The notes below the pieces were generated by a model, which searched no databases, was not told where the DNA came from, and saw nothing but the letters and a program-made list of their open reading frames with translations. From NCBI GenBank assembly GCA_028671895.1, contig CM053813.1, positions 41,945,501-42,009,500 of the forward strand: a stretch of DNA of 64,000 nt. Direction: 5' to 3'. The position numbers were made by a program, and so were the translations under genes. Source of the DNA: Oenanthe sinensis. Taxonomy: Eukaryota; Streptophyta; Magnoliopsida; Apiales; Apiaceae. Below, in pieces: positions 1-13,118 of this stretch; within the stretch, counting starts at the first letter, position 1, and every line of letters starts with the position of its first letter.

Positions 1-1176
1 TTACAATAATTTGTTTTTCAATTTTGTTAAACAATTTATTTTCTGCTTTTTAGTGAAAACTTGATGTTCCTGTAACAACAATACAAAACGAAATTTTAGA
101 ATAATAAATAAATCTAAAAAAGTGCTAGTCAAATAAGGGTGAAGGGAGTAAATACCGATTTTTAATATAAAATTAGTGAAAATAACAATTTTAGGCGACA
201 GATGCTAAAAATAATGGATAAAATATTCATGTCACACTACAATACTAGTTGATACGCATTTGTTGATGGATAATAAGTATTACACATTTTGAGATGAGGT
301 ATCATATAAATAAATCATGTATAAGCATCCATGATTAAGCTATTTTTTAAAATTGAAAACAAAATACGCAACATTTAATTGGGTAACATGTAAATTTTTA
401 ATTTCTTTTATTTAAACAAAACTGAACAGCATCTCTAATTGGGGGTATTAGGTATTAGTTATTAGTTACTAATTTTATAATTAAAAATAGATGGGCATTT
501 GTCCAGGAATTAATATATGGTTCATGTCATATCTCTATTCACTTTTCAATACCATCCTTGGTAGATATGTATATTCACTTAAAAGATTGTGTATATAAGT
601 GTATATGCAATGCAGATAGATAATGATAATGGGTGAAAATGATAAATTTGAGGAGAAGAGCAATGGAAAGGAATGGAGTGTACAAAGAAACTGGAGCTGA
701 ATAGATAGATACATATTTTTTTATATCCATACGATAAATCGGGTTAAAGATGGTGCTAAATATGTATTTGTATTAAAGTATTGAATTATGCATATGAGAT
801 AGGGGTATTTGAAACGTTAAAAATCACCCATCCTCACGAGAAATGGTTATTTTCCAAAAAATAACACGACTCACCCTACATGATCTAATATTCTTTGGGA
901 GAAACTGTACAGAGGTAATCAAAACCTGATTATGCTTCATAATTCTTATTCACGGTCTACTAACAAACATTGTTTTAAAAAATGCCTTGCAATCACTGTC
1001 AATAGATACTTTCTTTTCACACTGATTTCCCAGCACTTATACAAAAGAATGTTACAATTGTGTATTTATGAAACTGCTCGTACAATTTTCACATACATAT
1101 AGTTATTTTCCCCATAATTAGAGCATCACAATGAAATATATTTAAAACAAAGTTTCCTTGTATTATTTTGAGGACT
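1..1176. other. Intergenic, 3' flank of SCPL gene
   Basis: AT-rich spacer with no open frame resembling a known protein and no clear transposon ends. The last few hundred bases are the probable 3' UTR and terminator of the minus-strand carboxypeptidase gene that ends at 1177. Confidence 0.5.
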
Positions 1177-4100
1177 TCACATAGGAGCAGGCCTACTTTC
1201 TTGCTCTGTCTTTACAAGTTTGCCTTGAGTCCACTTTGTTAACATCTCTATAGAAGCCTTTGGCTGATCCATTGGAACCATATGGCCAGCATTATGTACC
1301 TGTTTGATATAGTTTTTAAAAACATGAATTGTTTGAAAGAGCTGTAACAAAGTAATGTATTCAGCAAATCAACTGTGGAGACACTTTGAGATGCGAATAT
1401 ACCTTAATAAAAGTTAAAGGACCATGGCTTTTCATCTGTCCTGCCTCTGCACCACTAACCAAGAACGGAATGGTTGAAGCTGCAACAAAATCTTTCTGAC
1501 CAGACCACTCCATTGCGTGGACCCATTTCGAGTTTCCTGCATTCAAATAAAATATAGTATCAATCTCTATGTACGAGTCCAATTTAAAATTAAATACAAG
1601 GCAGCTCAGGTTTTTACAATTTTCAAAAAATACAAATATTTGCCTGGTTGAATTAAGAATTTACCAAGCCAGTTGCAAATAAGGTCATATTCTCCAGCAT
1701 ATACTAGCATCTTGATTCCATCTTCTAAAAGTGCTGGAATACCAACTTCAAGATTCCTCATCCAGTCAGTAATCATGGCATCGTACACCGTAGAACTACA
1801 TGAGACAAAATCAATGTCTCCAACACCAAGCGCGTCCCTAACTGATTTTTGTTTCAAGAACTTTTCCATGTTTGAGAAGTCGTAGCACAGGTCACCCTCA
1901 CATTCCTTTCTTATATCATAGTACTGCAAAATCAAACACATCACAAACTCACATTAAAGTTGGATATATACAAGTATATACAATTTTCCTGCATATATAC
2001 ATTGCCAACTAATATATCTATGTAGTAGCGTTCTTACATTTTTATTTCCGACAAGTGACATGATATCATTGAATATGTTGTTACAGATTCTGTACGCCGT
2101 CAAACAAGATCGTTCATCATCAGGGCCTGAATCACACAGGCACACGATAAAACATTATTAGTAAAGATGTATCTAATTTCCAAACATCACTTCATCGTGT
2201 GTAGAGGAATAAAATATGATACAAAATAAAAGAAGAAAATTGTTGATCTGAATTTGAAAGACAACTCTAACTTTCTAGCAAAGCGTGCTAATTAAGAGCT
2301 CCAAATTAAGACTAAAAATAATTACCACAAAGTTTAATTGCCTGTTCACATGATGGAATCAACTTGTTAATATTATTGTAGTCATTTTTCTTGATCAATT
2401 TGTTGTCTAAAGCATAGTCAGTGTATGCTTTGTACTGGATCTCCGGATCAGTAAGGCCATTGCCAATAGCAAATCCCTGTAAAATATTTCTTAATTCTAT
2501 ATGTTAAGCTGAAAATGAATATAAGCAAGACAGTGTTAGAAAATCACAGCATACCTTGAAGTTAATATGAATCCCTTCCTTCTTTTTGTTTCCTTGATGA
2601 ACTCTTGCGGCAAAAGCAGGGATATAGTGTCCAGCATATGATTCTCCAGTTATGTAGAAGTCATTTTTTACGTATTGCGGATGTGCTTTAAAAAATTCCT
2701 GATATTACATATACTTGTAGTCAGAATCCCATTCTTGTTTCCTATCAACATTTAAGGATATTATAACTAACCATTGCCCTTTTTATGTGGCAAGTGGATG
2801 CAAATTTTGCTAAATAAATACAGGAATTAAGTTCCATAGGTTTAAACGGTCTTGCAACTTTTTGGGACCTGAATCTGACTACAAAATTAATATAGCAAAT
2901 GCTATCATATATACCGTAGAAGATTGAAAGAAACCTGTAAGAAGTCGTATAGATCATTGCTCACACCCTCTTCACTGTGACGAATATCATCATCATCGGA
3001 GCTATAGCTAAAACCAGTTCCAATTGGTTGGTCGACGTATATCAAGTTTGATACCTGCCAAATATAAATGCCATCAAAAGTTAAAATTTAGCTCAAGAAT
3101 GTAGGAGAGCAAATAAATTTGATAAGGGCAGAGTAGAAATTTTAATCTAGATGAATGTCATTATCATTAAAAGTGGTAGTCGTTGAGAATCAGGAGTTTG
3201 ATTCTCACCACCTCCACAATTTTAAGTCAAGGTAAATGGAGATAAGAAAGAGTGTTACCTTGTCCCAACCAAAATCATTCCAGGCAAGGGATAAATTGTT
3301 GGCTACATGGAAAGGACCATTTTCGTAGAACATCGCCAGTTCGCTGCTACAACCTGGTCCTCCGGTTAGCCATATGACAACAGGGTCAGCCTTGCTTTGT
3401 CGTGATTCAAAGAAAAAGTAGAACATCCTACACCAAAGTACCATGTCATTTCCAATCGTGCACCCATTCATAAAACAATTTACACAAGTATTAAACTTGT
3501 TACTTTGTTCGATGGAATATACCGCACTATTCAACATATGTTTTTATAGAACTCAACTGAGACATATTTACAATCAACTTCTGAGAATATCTAGTTGATA
3601 TAATCCTACGTAGTCCTAATACAATGATTACATTTCAGTCCAAAAATTACTCACGGATGGAAAATAATGAAATATATATATAAAAAACACTAAATAAGCT
3701 AATACCCAATAATTACTAGGAAAAAGTGTCCGTTAAATATTAGGAGTAGCACTATGAATTAGTATTGTAGTGCCCAAGGCATGTACTAATTTACATAGAT
3801 TATGAAATATGATTATCGTAACTCAAATAATTATATGGATGGTTATTGACCGCCAACTTCAAAAAATAATGTTGGACAGCTTAAAAATCCACTAATTATG
3901 TCGGGCATTATGTGATTGACTGATAGTTACGTTCACCTATCTCCAACCAAATTACAGCTCTAAATTTGCAGTTAAGTTAAAAAAAAACAGAAACTAAAAA
4001 AATTCATGATCAACCTTAATCATACCTTCCATCTTTCGAATGTGGAAGTCGATAATACCCAGCATGGTGACCCAAGTCTTCAACAGAGGACCCAGAATCA

Positions 4101-4363
4101 CCGTTTGTAGCAAACTTAAATTTCTTTTCGACGAGGCGCGGAGAAGTACTTAAAGAAGAGTCTCTTGGATCAATATTTATTTTATGTTTCGGAAACAGAT
4201 TTAATCCTCTGATCAACTTTTCTGCTTGTGTTTGTGGAATTTTTGGAGTTGAAGATTCGAAAATATCGTTACCATCATGTGTTATTGCAAATGCAAAAGT
4301 TGAAGCATGGACACACACCAAGAAAACAGAAAGAGAAAGAAAAGAGATGGTAGTTAGTTTCAT
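1177..4363 (-). CDS. Serine carboxypeptidase-like protein (SCPL48/49 type), 9 exons
   Basis: Secreted or vacuolar peptidase of family S10. Exons read on the minus strand: 4026-4363, 3259-3427, 2935-3054, 2555-2698, 2326-2476, 2038-2126, 1665-1923, 1403-1536, 1177-1299. All introns are GT-AG, and the exons sum to 1527 nt, giving an uninterrupted 508-residue protein. The start is the ATG followed by a hydrophobic signal peptide (about residues 1-22); an ATG 75 bases upstream in the same frame only adds a non-signal leader. A propeptide-like stretch follows, then the substrate-binding motif TGGPGCSSE (residues 134-142). The catalytic triad is complete: Ser229 in GESYAGHY, Asp417 in YAGEYDLICNW and His474 in HNAGHMVP. 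Family resemblance, from memory, is to SCPL48/49 rather than to acyltransferase SCPLs. A broken copy of exon 5 lies at 30124-30400. Whether it is a peptidase or an acyltransferase cannot be proved from sequence. Confidence 0.92.
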
Positions 4364-5559
4364 GTTTGAATATGTGAATGAAAATATTTCTGGAGGTCTA
4401 TCTGATATATATGTATAGGATGTTTGTGTTGTGTGCAAGGGAGGTTGAGTGAGATGTGCAATTGGAGTCAGTTACTGTGTATGTGTGTGCGGGGGAGAAA
4501 AGTGAGGGAAAGTGGGAATCTTACCAGAAGGTTTGTTATGTTGTTATGATTGTATTTTCTTTTGGTAGCTTTCCTTTGAATATATGTGTCCAGAATAAGA
4601 ATTGTTTATGGTTTCTGGCCCTATAAGACAAGTTACAAAGAATAATGATCTGGATTCACAAGACAATGACCATTTTTCGTGCCTAATCTTTGACGGTTGC
4701 AAGAAATTATTATTTTTCATATATCCTCACAAAAACACTCATGTTCAAAGTCTTCAACACCCGTAACTAAAAAGCTATAGAGCAACTCCAAGAGCAAGTA
4801 CAATCTTTTTGTCTCTTTGGTATAGTAACGTCGATCTAAAAAATATTGCTACTTGATATTTGCTTTTTCAAATTTATTGATGAAGATTTATTTTTGAAAA
4901 TAGAATTTATCATTTTAAAAATATCTCTACCAGAAATACAATTTATATTAGGAATATAAATATATTGAAAAAATAGATTGTATTATATATATAATTTTTA
5001 ATTTTTAATTATTTAAATAAATTATTGTCTTAATGAAGAGTGTTGTGACCAAAATCTCATATGGTCTAAATTTGGGCCCATACAATGTTTAAAATCCAAT
5101 CCATAGGCTACGAGGAGTATTATAGAAATTCCACTCTAATAAAGTGACTCATAAAGGATGTTTAGAGATTTTAGAGGGTGAGAAATCACAAGGGGGCGAA
5201 TGTCCAATAATGCATGCAGAGGTTTCACTGTCGGAGAACTTCCACTACATCAAAGTTGGAACCTATTTTAGAAAGGTTTTAAGAGGCCAATGAACCTGCA
5301 AATTTATCTGAGAGGTTCTAGCATACTCTATTTTCTAGAAAACATGTTCTAGGTTCCATTGAACATGTTCCAGAAAACAGTTTCCGAGCAATAGGTTTTG
5401 GGCAGTAGTTTCTGAGTAGAATAATTAGAGTTTGAGATAGATTCCTCCTCCTTAACTTTAGAAGCACGTTTTATCACTTCAGAGACAACCTTTTAAATGG
5501 ATTCTTATTGATCAAATGAGATAATTATTATATATATACATGATATATGTATATATATT

Positions 5560-5608
<49 letters not shown>

Positions 5609-6224
5609 GCATATATACATGAAACTTCCAAAGATTTCTACTTGATTCAGGACACCTATTTCTACACAAATACTTCAAGATAAGTGTTTTAAGGAGGATT
5701 TATCACCGAAAAACTTAGCTGATCAATCAAGATAAGAGCCCAAAGAAGAATAATTACTTATGAACTTGATCCTTGTAAATAGGTTATGTAAACAACTGAC
5801 ATGTGATTTTGAAAATACTTGTACATAAGAAGAACATATAAAACTCAAGTATTTATTGATAATACGAGGTACTTGGCCGGTGTAACAATCCCTTGTTACA
5901 TCCTTGTTCCTTAACCCCTATTAGCTCACCATTCTCCACGAAGAACACATTCCGTCTTTTGTATAAATTCGGTTATGAAACTCATCCGTTCTCCCCGAAA
6001 AACACATCCCGTCTTCTCTGGAAACTCGGTTATGAAGCTCATTTATAACCGATTTCTACTACTTTTTTTTTGCTATTCTAGGAAAGGACTCCATAGTGTT
6101 GTAATCAAAATCCTCTCATACTAAAGATGATTGATACATGTATTCAAATTTTACGTTTAATCATTCAAATACCAAAATAACATATATCAAAAATATCTTT
6201 TACAAATACAAAAAATGAATAGTA
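4364..6224. other. Intergenic spacer with AT microsatellite
   Basis: The SCPL promoter lies at its left end, but no convincing TATA could be assigned. An (AT)n run occupies about 5563-5600. The phrase at about 5040-5070 (tgttgtgaccaaaatctc) recurs in similar form near 6091-6113, which may mark an old solo LTR or other repeat; boundaries could not be fixed. No gene is seen. Confidence 0.4.
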
Positions 6225-6507
6225 CTACCTCCGTCCCGGCCAAATGTTTACATTTGGTTTGGGCACGGAGACCAAGTATAGTGGGTGTAATATTGTAAAA
6301 ATAAATAAAATAATGGGTGTAATAGTGATTTTATTGTTAAAATAAGTGAAGTAGTTGGTGTAATAGTGTAAAGTGTTGGAAAAATGGAGTGAAGTAGTGG
6401 ATGTAATAATGTATTTTATTGTTAAAAAATATTATTTTTAATAATGTAAAGAATTGATGGGATGTTCCAAAAAAGAAATTATAAAAAAATGGGAGGGACA
6501 GAGGGAA
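6225..6507. mobile_element. Stowaway-like MITE
   Basis: The left end reads ctacctccgtccc and the right end gggacagagggaa. These are near-perfect inverted copies of the Tc1/mariner Stowaway terminus, and TA dinucleotides flank both ends. It is non-coding. Confidence 0.8.
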
Positions 6508-6679
6508 TATATAATAAAAGTCTAATTACTTAGTCACGAGTATTGTTTCAATTTATAGAGATTACTCGTTTGTCCAAAAGGTATATGAGACTTATAATTT
6601 TTTTGACTACTTTTAATAAAACTTTTCAATGAGATGTAAAGTATCTTAATTTCTCTTTAAAATTAACAGATAAAACATA

Positions 6680-6945
6680 ATCCCTCCGGCTTTATATATT
6701 TACATGTCTATTTTGTTCTTTGGCCGGTTAAATGGACTAAATTTTGACAACAATTTAAAAATAATATACAATTGAAAGACTAAAATTTTGTATTGTTAAA
6801 AAGTACGGTACATGTAATCTATTTTAAAATGTAGTTTTTAGTTTTTTAAAATTATAAGAGAACAACTTTGAATTTTTAATAAAAAATTAACCAATTTAAC
6901 TATACAGAAAAGTTAAAATGGACAATTAATTAAGTACGAAGAGAG
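6680..6945. mobile_element. Degenerate Stowaway-like MITE
   Basis: The left end atccctccggc and right end tacgaagagag are weak inverted matches to Stowaway termini, with TA on both sides. The inside is AT-rich and non-coding. The ends are diverged, so the call is tentative. Confidence 0.45.
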
Positions 6946-7306
6946 TACTTTTAAAACAAGAGGAACTGTATAGAATAGATTTATGAATATTGGGGAGGAG
7001 GAATTAAGTTCTTAAAATGGGATTTTAGATTTTTTGGTATAAACTAATTTCTTATCGGAGTTTTTGTCTTAGAATGCTACTCTTTCTAATAATATTCATG
7101 AATTTGGACATATTTTATTGGTTATGATTTAAACCTCATAATTTAAAATATAAATGTTAGGCCTTATTCAATTTAATTTCTTTTTAGACCATTCTAAGTT
7201 AAATTAATATAATATCAATTATATTTGTGAAATTATTTTTAGCTCTTTTAGCCCACATATTATGAAATCCTCATAATTTGTGGCACCAAGATATATTAAG
7301 TTTGGC

Positions 7307-8158
7307 TAGAGCCGGGTAAAATAAGGAAAAAAAATAAATTAAAATTGTTCTTAACTTTTGATATAATTTAACCTATAATTGGATTAAAATAAACATATAA
7401 ATAAGGTTATTAAAAATATTAAAAATATTCAATATCCGTTCGCAATATATGTATACATATTCAAAATAAAAGTGAATATTATTCGTATGCGAAATAAATC
7501 GAATATGCTCCGTGTTCAAAAATTTCGGTTACGAATATGAATATGGGCATATTCGTATCCGATAATATCTGAATTCGAATTTAAATATATATAATATAGA
7601 AATATATTATATAAATACATATGCATTTATTATATTCAATTTATAATATATACGTATATATTTATTTATTCTTTAAAAAAATATATATTTCTAAGTTATA
7701 TATAATTATTATATATTTTTTCATTTAAAAATAAAAATTACTCCCTCCATCTCTTAATACTAATCTCTTGTGGAAATTTTTTTATATCATTATAGTTGTC
7801 CAATTCTATTTACTATGTAAAAATATTCAAATTTACCTCTTATGTTGTCATTTTTAATGTAAAATTTACTTCAAATTTACCTCTTATAGTATAAAATTAC
7901 AATAATAAATATGATAAACACGAAAAATTGTTATACAATAAACTTTTCTTAATATGCGTAATTTTTTCAAAAGAGATTACTAAAATGGGATGAAGCGAGT
8001 ATATTTAAGAAATTTCATTTATTTATTTTTGAAAAACATAAAACATGATTCAAAATTAGATATGGATTCAAATATATTTTTTCAGATATTTTCAAATTCA
8101 AATATGGATTCAAATATTTGGATTTGAATATATTCAAAATATTTATTTGACAGCTCTA
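7307..8158. mobile_element. hAT-like non-autonomous element, split by a Stowaway
   Basis: The left end tagagccgggta and the right end (inverse complement tagagctgtcaa) form short imperfect terminal repeats. The subterminal regions are filled with degenerate tandem gaatatgaatatg / attcaaatttg motifs typical of plant hAT MITEs. No clean 8-bp target duplication was found. A Stowaway (7741-7999) sits inside. Confidence 0.5.
7741..7999. mobile_element. Stowaway MITE nested in hAT-like element
   Basis: The left end ctccctccatctctta and the right end aaaatgggatgaagcgag form inverted terminal repeats flanked by TA on both sides. It is about 259 bp and non-coding. Confidence 0.75.
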
Positions 8159-8524
8159 CGTAGCCGTACATATAAGATATCAAGTTTTAAATATTATTTC
8201 TATAATTATGATATAGAATTAAAATTAAAAAAAATCATTTTAATGCATTGTTGATGATAGTAAACGTAGAGTACGTATACAACAGAAATTAAAGAAACAT
8301 AATTACAACTATCCTTGTTAATGGTCGATTACATAATATATTAAATGAAATGAAACGGTTACCGATATAGCTAAGGATAGTTAACATAATCAACGATCGG
8401 CTGACATTGTTAACAGTAATTCTATAATCAGTAATACTCGATGACACAGTCCAACAACACTTTTCTGTATTATTATATAAGAAATCATTATATATTTGTG
8501 ATGTTTTATATCAGAAAATCTCGA

Positions 8525-8550
<26 letters not shown>

Positions 8551-8555
<5 letters not shown>

Positions 8556-9223
8556 CCTGCTCAAATAGAAAATAGCTTAAATGAGAAATAGAAAACCTTA
8601 TCATTATACCTGCCGCACCCACACACAAATTATATACACCCTCACACACACAATCCCATCTATTCTCCTCCGTTTTTAATTTGATTTTTCCCGTCAATTG
8701 ACAAAGTTTTTTTCAAATCTAACTTCACCACATTATTTTTCATCTCCCAACGATCAGTTTTCATACCATATGTGCTATATTTCGGCAAATATAATTTATA
8801 ATTAAAATAAATTCGTCACTTATCAGATTCAAACTTCAATCACTAAAATATATTACAGAAACCACTAATTTGTATTATAGAAATCACTAATTTGTATTAC
8901 AGAAATCACTAAATTATATATCCTGGGTTCACAAAAAATAATGAAAATCGTCGAAAAAATAAAAGTCACCGGAATATATCACATATGGTATGCAAATTTG
9001 TTGTTGGGAGATGGAGAAAAATGTGGTGAAGTTAGATTTGAAAAAAACTTCACTAATTAACGGGAAAAATCAAATTAAAAACGGAGGGATTATGTGGGAT
9101 TGGGTGTATGAGGGTGTATTTCATTTGTGTGTGGATGCTCCCCTTGCCATTAGATTAGATTGAATATGTGGTGTAGATCTTATTTTCTATTTTCTATTCT
9201 AAGTTATTTTCTATTTGAACATG

Positions 9224-9228
<5 letters not shown>
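8551..9228. mobile_element. Foldback MITE inserted in an AT microsatellite
   Basis: The two halves are long imperfect inverted copies. The left terminus agggtcctgctcaaatag matches the inverse complement of the right terminus (agggtcatgttcaaatag), and the match continues inward for roughly 200 bp (8551-8770 against 8985-9228). Both ends abut (AT)n runs, at 8525-8550 and 9229-9316. No protein is encoded; short frames in it are by-products of the repeat. Confidence 0.8.

Positions 9229-9316
<88 letters not shown>
9229..9316. repeat. (AT)n microsatellite, about 44 units
   Basis: An uninterrupted alternating AT run directly adjoins the right end of the foldback MITE. Further AT runs lie at 9777-9798, in the 3' flank of the first TIR-GRX gene, and at 11586-11618. 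Confidence 0.95.
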
Positions 9317-9318
<2 letters not shown>

Positions 9319-9821
9319 CATCACGATTTCGCTTTTTTTTGGAACTATACTATAATTGAATACATTGATACAAATACGTGAACTTGTTCTCGAAGAATCG
9401 GAGATGCATTAAAAATTAATTAAAATTACGTTGAGTTAAAACTAAGCATTATTTTGCACTAAACAAACTCTTAAGAGCAGTCATAAAATCTTATTTTCAC
9501 CATTAAACCTTAAACTCGACACGTTTAATCATTAATTTATAAAATCTTTGACGCTAGTCTTTAACAAAAAATAATATCAACATGTACATAACTATAAATG
9601 AATGAAAAAAATGGATAATATATTTTAAAAAAATAATTATAGTCATTTTTTTTTGCCAGAATAGTCATATTTATTAAATAACTAGAAATGTGTACCCAAC
9701 AGATTTTGAATGGACTCGTGTTCGATCTTCGACTATTCTTTCAGCAAAGCTATCTATCTATCTATGAACTATCAATATATATATATATATATATATATAA
9801 CAAATTAATGACACATCTAGA

Positions 9822-10953
9822 TCAACAGCTAAAAAAATCCTTGAATTTGAACATAACTTTGTCCACACTCTTATCTAGAGATTGCTCCCCGTAAATCGTT
9901 TTCAGCATCATCACAAGTTGAAGCTTGTACTCAAAACCATCTAAACCCTCTACTTGTTCTTCTCCGCACAAGTCTTTCCCATTCACAATCACCATGGGAA
10001 GCTTCACCTTGTCTTTACCCAGTAGCTCTTCCACCTCTCTTAAATACATTGAATCTTTTGAACAGTTCCTCTCCTCAAATACAACATTTCCACTCGCTAG
10101 AAGTTTCTTTGCCCATTTTGTCCTTCGATGGCCCGTGCAAACATTAGTTGTGTAAAGAATTACCTTGTCCTTAATTGGCTCTCGTGTGGGGGATTGCAAT
10201 TCTGGGAACTTGGCAGCCATTGTATCCCGAAACAATTCGACAACTCTTCGGATGAAAGTGCTGTGCAGCCTGGAAGGATATACAAAGGAAACACCTTAAT
10301 TATTATCCAAATATTTGTACATTTATCAACTACTCACTAATTAATGAGTCTTATCATGATAAGCTGATTTGTATATGATTTCTAAACTAATTAATACTCC
10401 AATATACTGGACAAATGATAATCACTTTGCATAAGAATGCGCCAAGTAAAGAACTGTATTATGTATATTGAAAGAAATATTAAATCATTCAGAAACCTTA
10501 CCCCTCTACATGCTTTCCAAGAATATTACCAACTTCAAAGAGAGCCTGTCTCCACTTGTCCACCACCTTGTCGCCGTGCCTTTTCCTATGCATTTCAAGA
10601 TCTAAGCCATATTTCCCGAGCTGGTGTCTAATATCTCGGGATCTAACGCCGTAAAAAATGGGTATAATAAAATACCTAGAACTCTTCATTCGGTTAAGGA
10701 TGAGGACAAGTTCATCAAGGCAGCAGGTGGATTCAGCATAATTTGGGGAGAATATTATTATGGCACTCATAGAGTTTTTAATCCCCTCTTCAATAGTATG
10801 TTGTACTCCATCTCCAGGCTTTATGTCTCTTTTGTCCATGAAAGCCATAAATCCTTCAGCAATCAGAGCCTTGTGTAAGAAGCATGTAAATTTGTCGCGT
10901 GTTTCGCCTCTAAAGCTCAAGAAGACATGATAAAATGCGTCATGTTTAGACAT
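9822..10953 (-). CDS. TIR-glutaredoxin-like fusion protein, copy 1
   Basis: Two exons, 10502-10953 and 9822-10269, join in frame (900 nt, 299 aa). The start is the MSKHDAF methionine because all four copies align there; an in-frame ATG 27 bases upstream is not shared. Residues 1-150 form a TIR domain: HVFLSFRGETRDKF, a BB-loop-like region ending IKPGDGV, and CLDEL with catalytic-type Glu81. The Trp normally before CLDEL is Cys77 here. The usual TIR Ser-His pair is Cys24-Phe25. A helical linker (152-175) leads to a glutaredoxin-like domain (about 185-270) with ILYTT, a lone Cys195, cis-proline Pro242 in KLPMVIVNGKDLCGEE, and no CxxC. The glutaredoxin part resembles, from memory, the plant family of At5g39865. 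The 232-bp intron opens with a donor that makes a TAA stop if retained. No NB-ARC or LRR is present. Likely nucleotide-cleaving or signalling; the joint function is unknown. Confidence 0.82.
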
Positions 10954-11583
10954 GGGCAGGTCAGCCCTTAACTTTATCAAGTTAATTTATGACCACTACT
11001 ATGCAAATTTGAATCAACTAATAAGCAAGCGTTGCTGAGCTTAACTTATTGAATTATAAATGTTGGCGAGTGTGTTTTGATTGTTAGGTTTATCGCCATT
11101 AGTGAGATACTTATAATAAGCTGTTGGTACAAAATTCTTAATTGTTGGTTTCGTATGAATTTCTGGTTTTAGATGATCGCCGCCAGTCCCCTTTCCTACT
11201 CACTCCTTTTCCTACTAATTTCTGCTCTTAATATCTGAACATAGACCCGTTCAAATAAGCAATTTATAAGTTTAAAATTTTGTATATTTTTAAATACTGT
11301 GTAATTAAGCTTAGAAACAAACGGGGCCATAATCATCACCCATTAATCTTCCATGTTTTTTTAGTATAGCTTGTACTTAATCCATGATTTGGTACAATAA
11401 ATAATAAATTTTTTATCAGGACTTAATAAACATTTTCGAGATTTTGTGCAAAATTTTAAAATTATACCGTTCATACTTATTTCAATAAGCATTAAAATAA
11501 TTAAATTATATTATTTTAAATAGAATATACTATCAATATTTCTCAACTTTAATAAAAAAAACTATAATTTTTTGTAATTATTT

Positions 11584-11620
<37 letters not shown>

Positions 11621-12294
11621 ATGATATAAATTTGAAGGTGTCTGTGCCATTGCTCAACCCGCACTATCCCAGCCACTTTTTATCACATCCAATTTTTTTT
11701 AAAAGCTAAATATCACACCCAATTCTTGCATGTTTTAATTTAGCAGTTTTTGAGAAGTTTAAAGCTATTTTAAACATTTTTTTATTAAATTTTGTGCTAT
11801 GAATGATGGTTTCTTTGACATTTCTTCTATTTAAGTTCATTCTTTGACGGTTGTTTTAGATTAATTTCAGACAGGCATTTTATCCTTTTATCAACTAGCA
11901 GTCTTTTTCTTGCCATGCACCAACTGATACGACTTGCGATGAGTAATATTTTCGTTTAATTAATTAACATAGTGTATAATTTTTCTAGACAATGGTGCTC
12001 CATTATTTTTCTTATTATTTATTACACTCTTAAAACACAAGTTATATAAGCAAATGTTGTAATATAATTGATTTAATATTAAATTTTAATTGCTGACTCA
12101 ATATAATTTCTCATCAGGTAATTTTGAACAATTTGATTTCACCATAAAATTAATATAAACAATTTTTCCATTATTATGAATGATTTCTAATAACCTTTAA
12201 AAAAAATATAACTTTATTAATTTTTAATAACAATCCCAAATACAACCATAAGAGCTCACTTAAAAAAACCGTTTTGCGCCTCGCCACATGAGAG
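10954..12294. other. 5' flank of copy 1 and spacer
   Basis: It holds the promoter side of TIR-GRX copy 1. Part of it (about 11800-11920) is repeated upstream of copy 2 (about 15770-15840) and at 29755-29890, so the duplicated unit includes 5' flank. There is an AT microsatellite at 11586-11618. No other gene is seen. Confidence 0.5.
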
Positions 12295-12690
12295 AGCTGA
12301 TTTGTATAATTGTATATGATTTCTAAGTTAATTAATAATAGAAACGAAACAGTGTACACATATTTTTTTTAATAAAAAAAAGCGTATATATCATTTATCT
12401 GGAACAGTATATTGGACAAATTATCACTTGCATGAATGCACTAAGAAAAGAACTGTATTATGTATGTTGCATGAAAATCATTCAGAAAATATTTGAGGAA
12501 GAAACCTCACCCCCTCTCTGCATGCTTTCCAAGAATATTACCAACTAACTTCTATATATGCGAGCTTGTATCCATTTTGCCCCCGTGTGCCTTTCCCTAT
12601 GCTTTTCAAGTGCACTGCCATAATTCCTGAGCTGGTGTTTTATATCTTGGCTTCTAACGTCCTAAAAAATAGGTATAATAAAATGCCTAG
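12295..12690 (-). pseudogene. TIR-GRX remnant: end of TIR exon plus intron
   Basis: On the minus strand, 12510-12690 matches the last 55-60 codons of the TIR exon (a PIF..VR.QDIKHQL-like run, then GSALEKHRERH) with frameshifts and a damaged donor. The adjoining 12295-12500 matches the intron of copies 1 and 2. The first two thirds of the TIR exon are missing. Confidence 0.75.
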
Positions 12691-12784
12691 AGTAACAAAA
12701 ATTCAAAATTATTGCTAACTTTTGATATGAAACCTATGATCCTTATTAAAATAATTTTAATATAAACATGATACGAGATATATA

Positions 12785-13075
12785 ACAAATTAATGACACA
12801 TCTAGATCAGCAGCTAAAAAAATCCTTGACCTTGAACATAACTTTGTCCACACTCTTATCTTTATCTAGAGATTGCTCCCCCCCTAAATCGATTTCAGCG
12901 TCAACACAACTTGACGCTTGTACTCAAAATCATCTAAGCCCTCTACTTGTTCTTCTCCACACAAGTCTTTCCCCATTCACAATCACCATAGCACACCTCA
13001 CCTTGTCATAACCCATTGGCTCTTAAATATACTTTCGGTCTTTTGAACAGTTCCTCTCCTCGAATACAACAATCT
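12785..13075 (-). pseudogene. TIR-GRX remnant: glutaredoxin exon 3' part
   Basis: It matches the end of exon 2 of copies 1 and 2 (the ERNCSK.., ..NGKDLCGEE.. region through the tail and stop) with several frameshifts. It lies upstream, in minus orientation, of the TIR remnant at 12295-12690. The two pieces are therefore in the wrong order for one gene and come from two decayed copies or a rearrangement. Confidence 0.75.
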
Positions 13076-13118
13076 CTTGTAGTTATTATAAAAAAAACAC
13101 AGTTATTATATATTTTAT

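Noticed and set aside
5039..6113. Possible solo LTR
   Set aside because: Only one loosely repeated phrase was found at each end, without clear TG..CA ends or a target duplication.
9160..9381. Open frame with a long Ile-Tyr repeat
   Set aside because: It is the translation of an (AT)n microsatellite, as are the similar runs at 8506-8697 and 9688-9894.
9925..10340. Plus-strand open frames over TIR-GRX copy 1 (and at 31002-31475 and 35541-35762)
   Set aside because: They are antisense shadows of the glutaredoxin exon with Ser/Pro-rich nonsense composition.
10498..10980. Treating the TIR and glutaredoxin frames as two separate genes
   Set aside because: Both splice sites and the phase are the same in all four copies, and the glutaredoxin frame has no shared start codon of its own (the apparent ATGs differ between copies).
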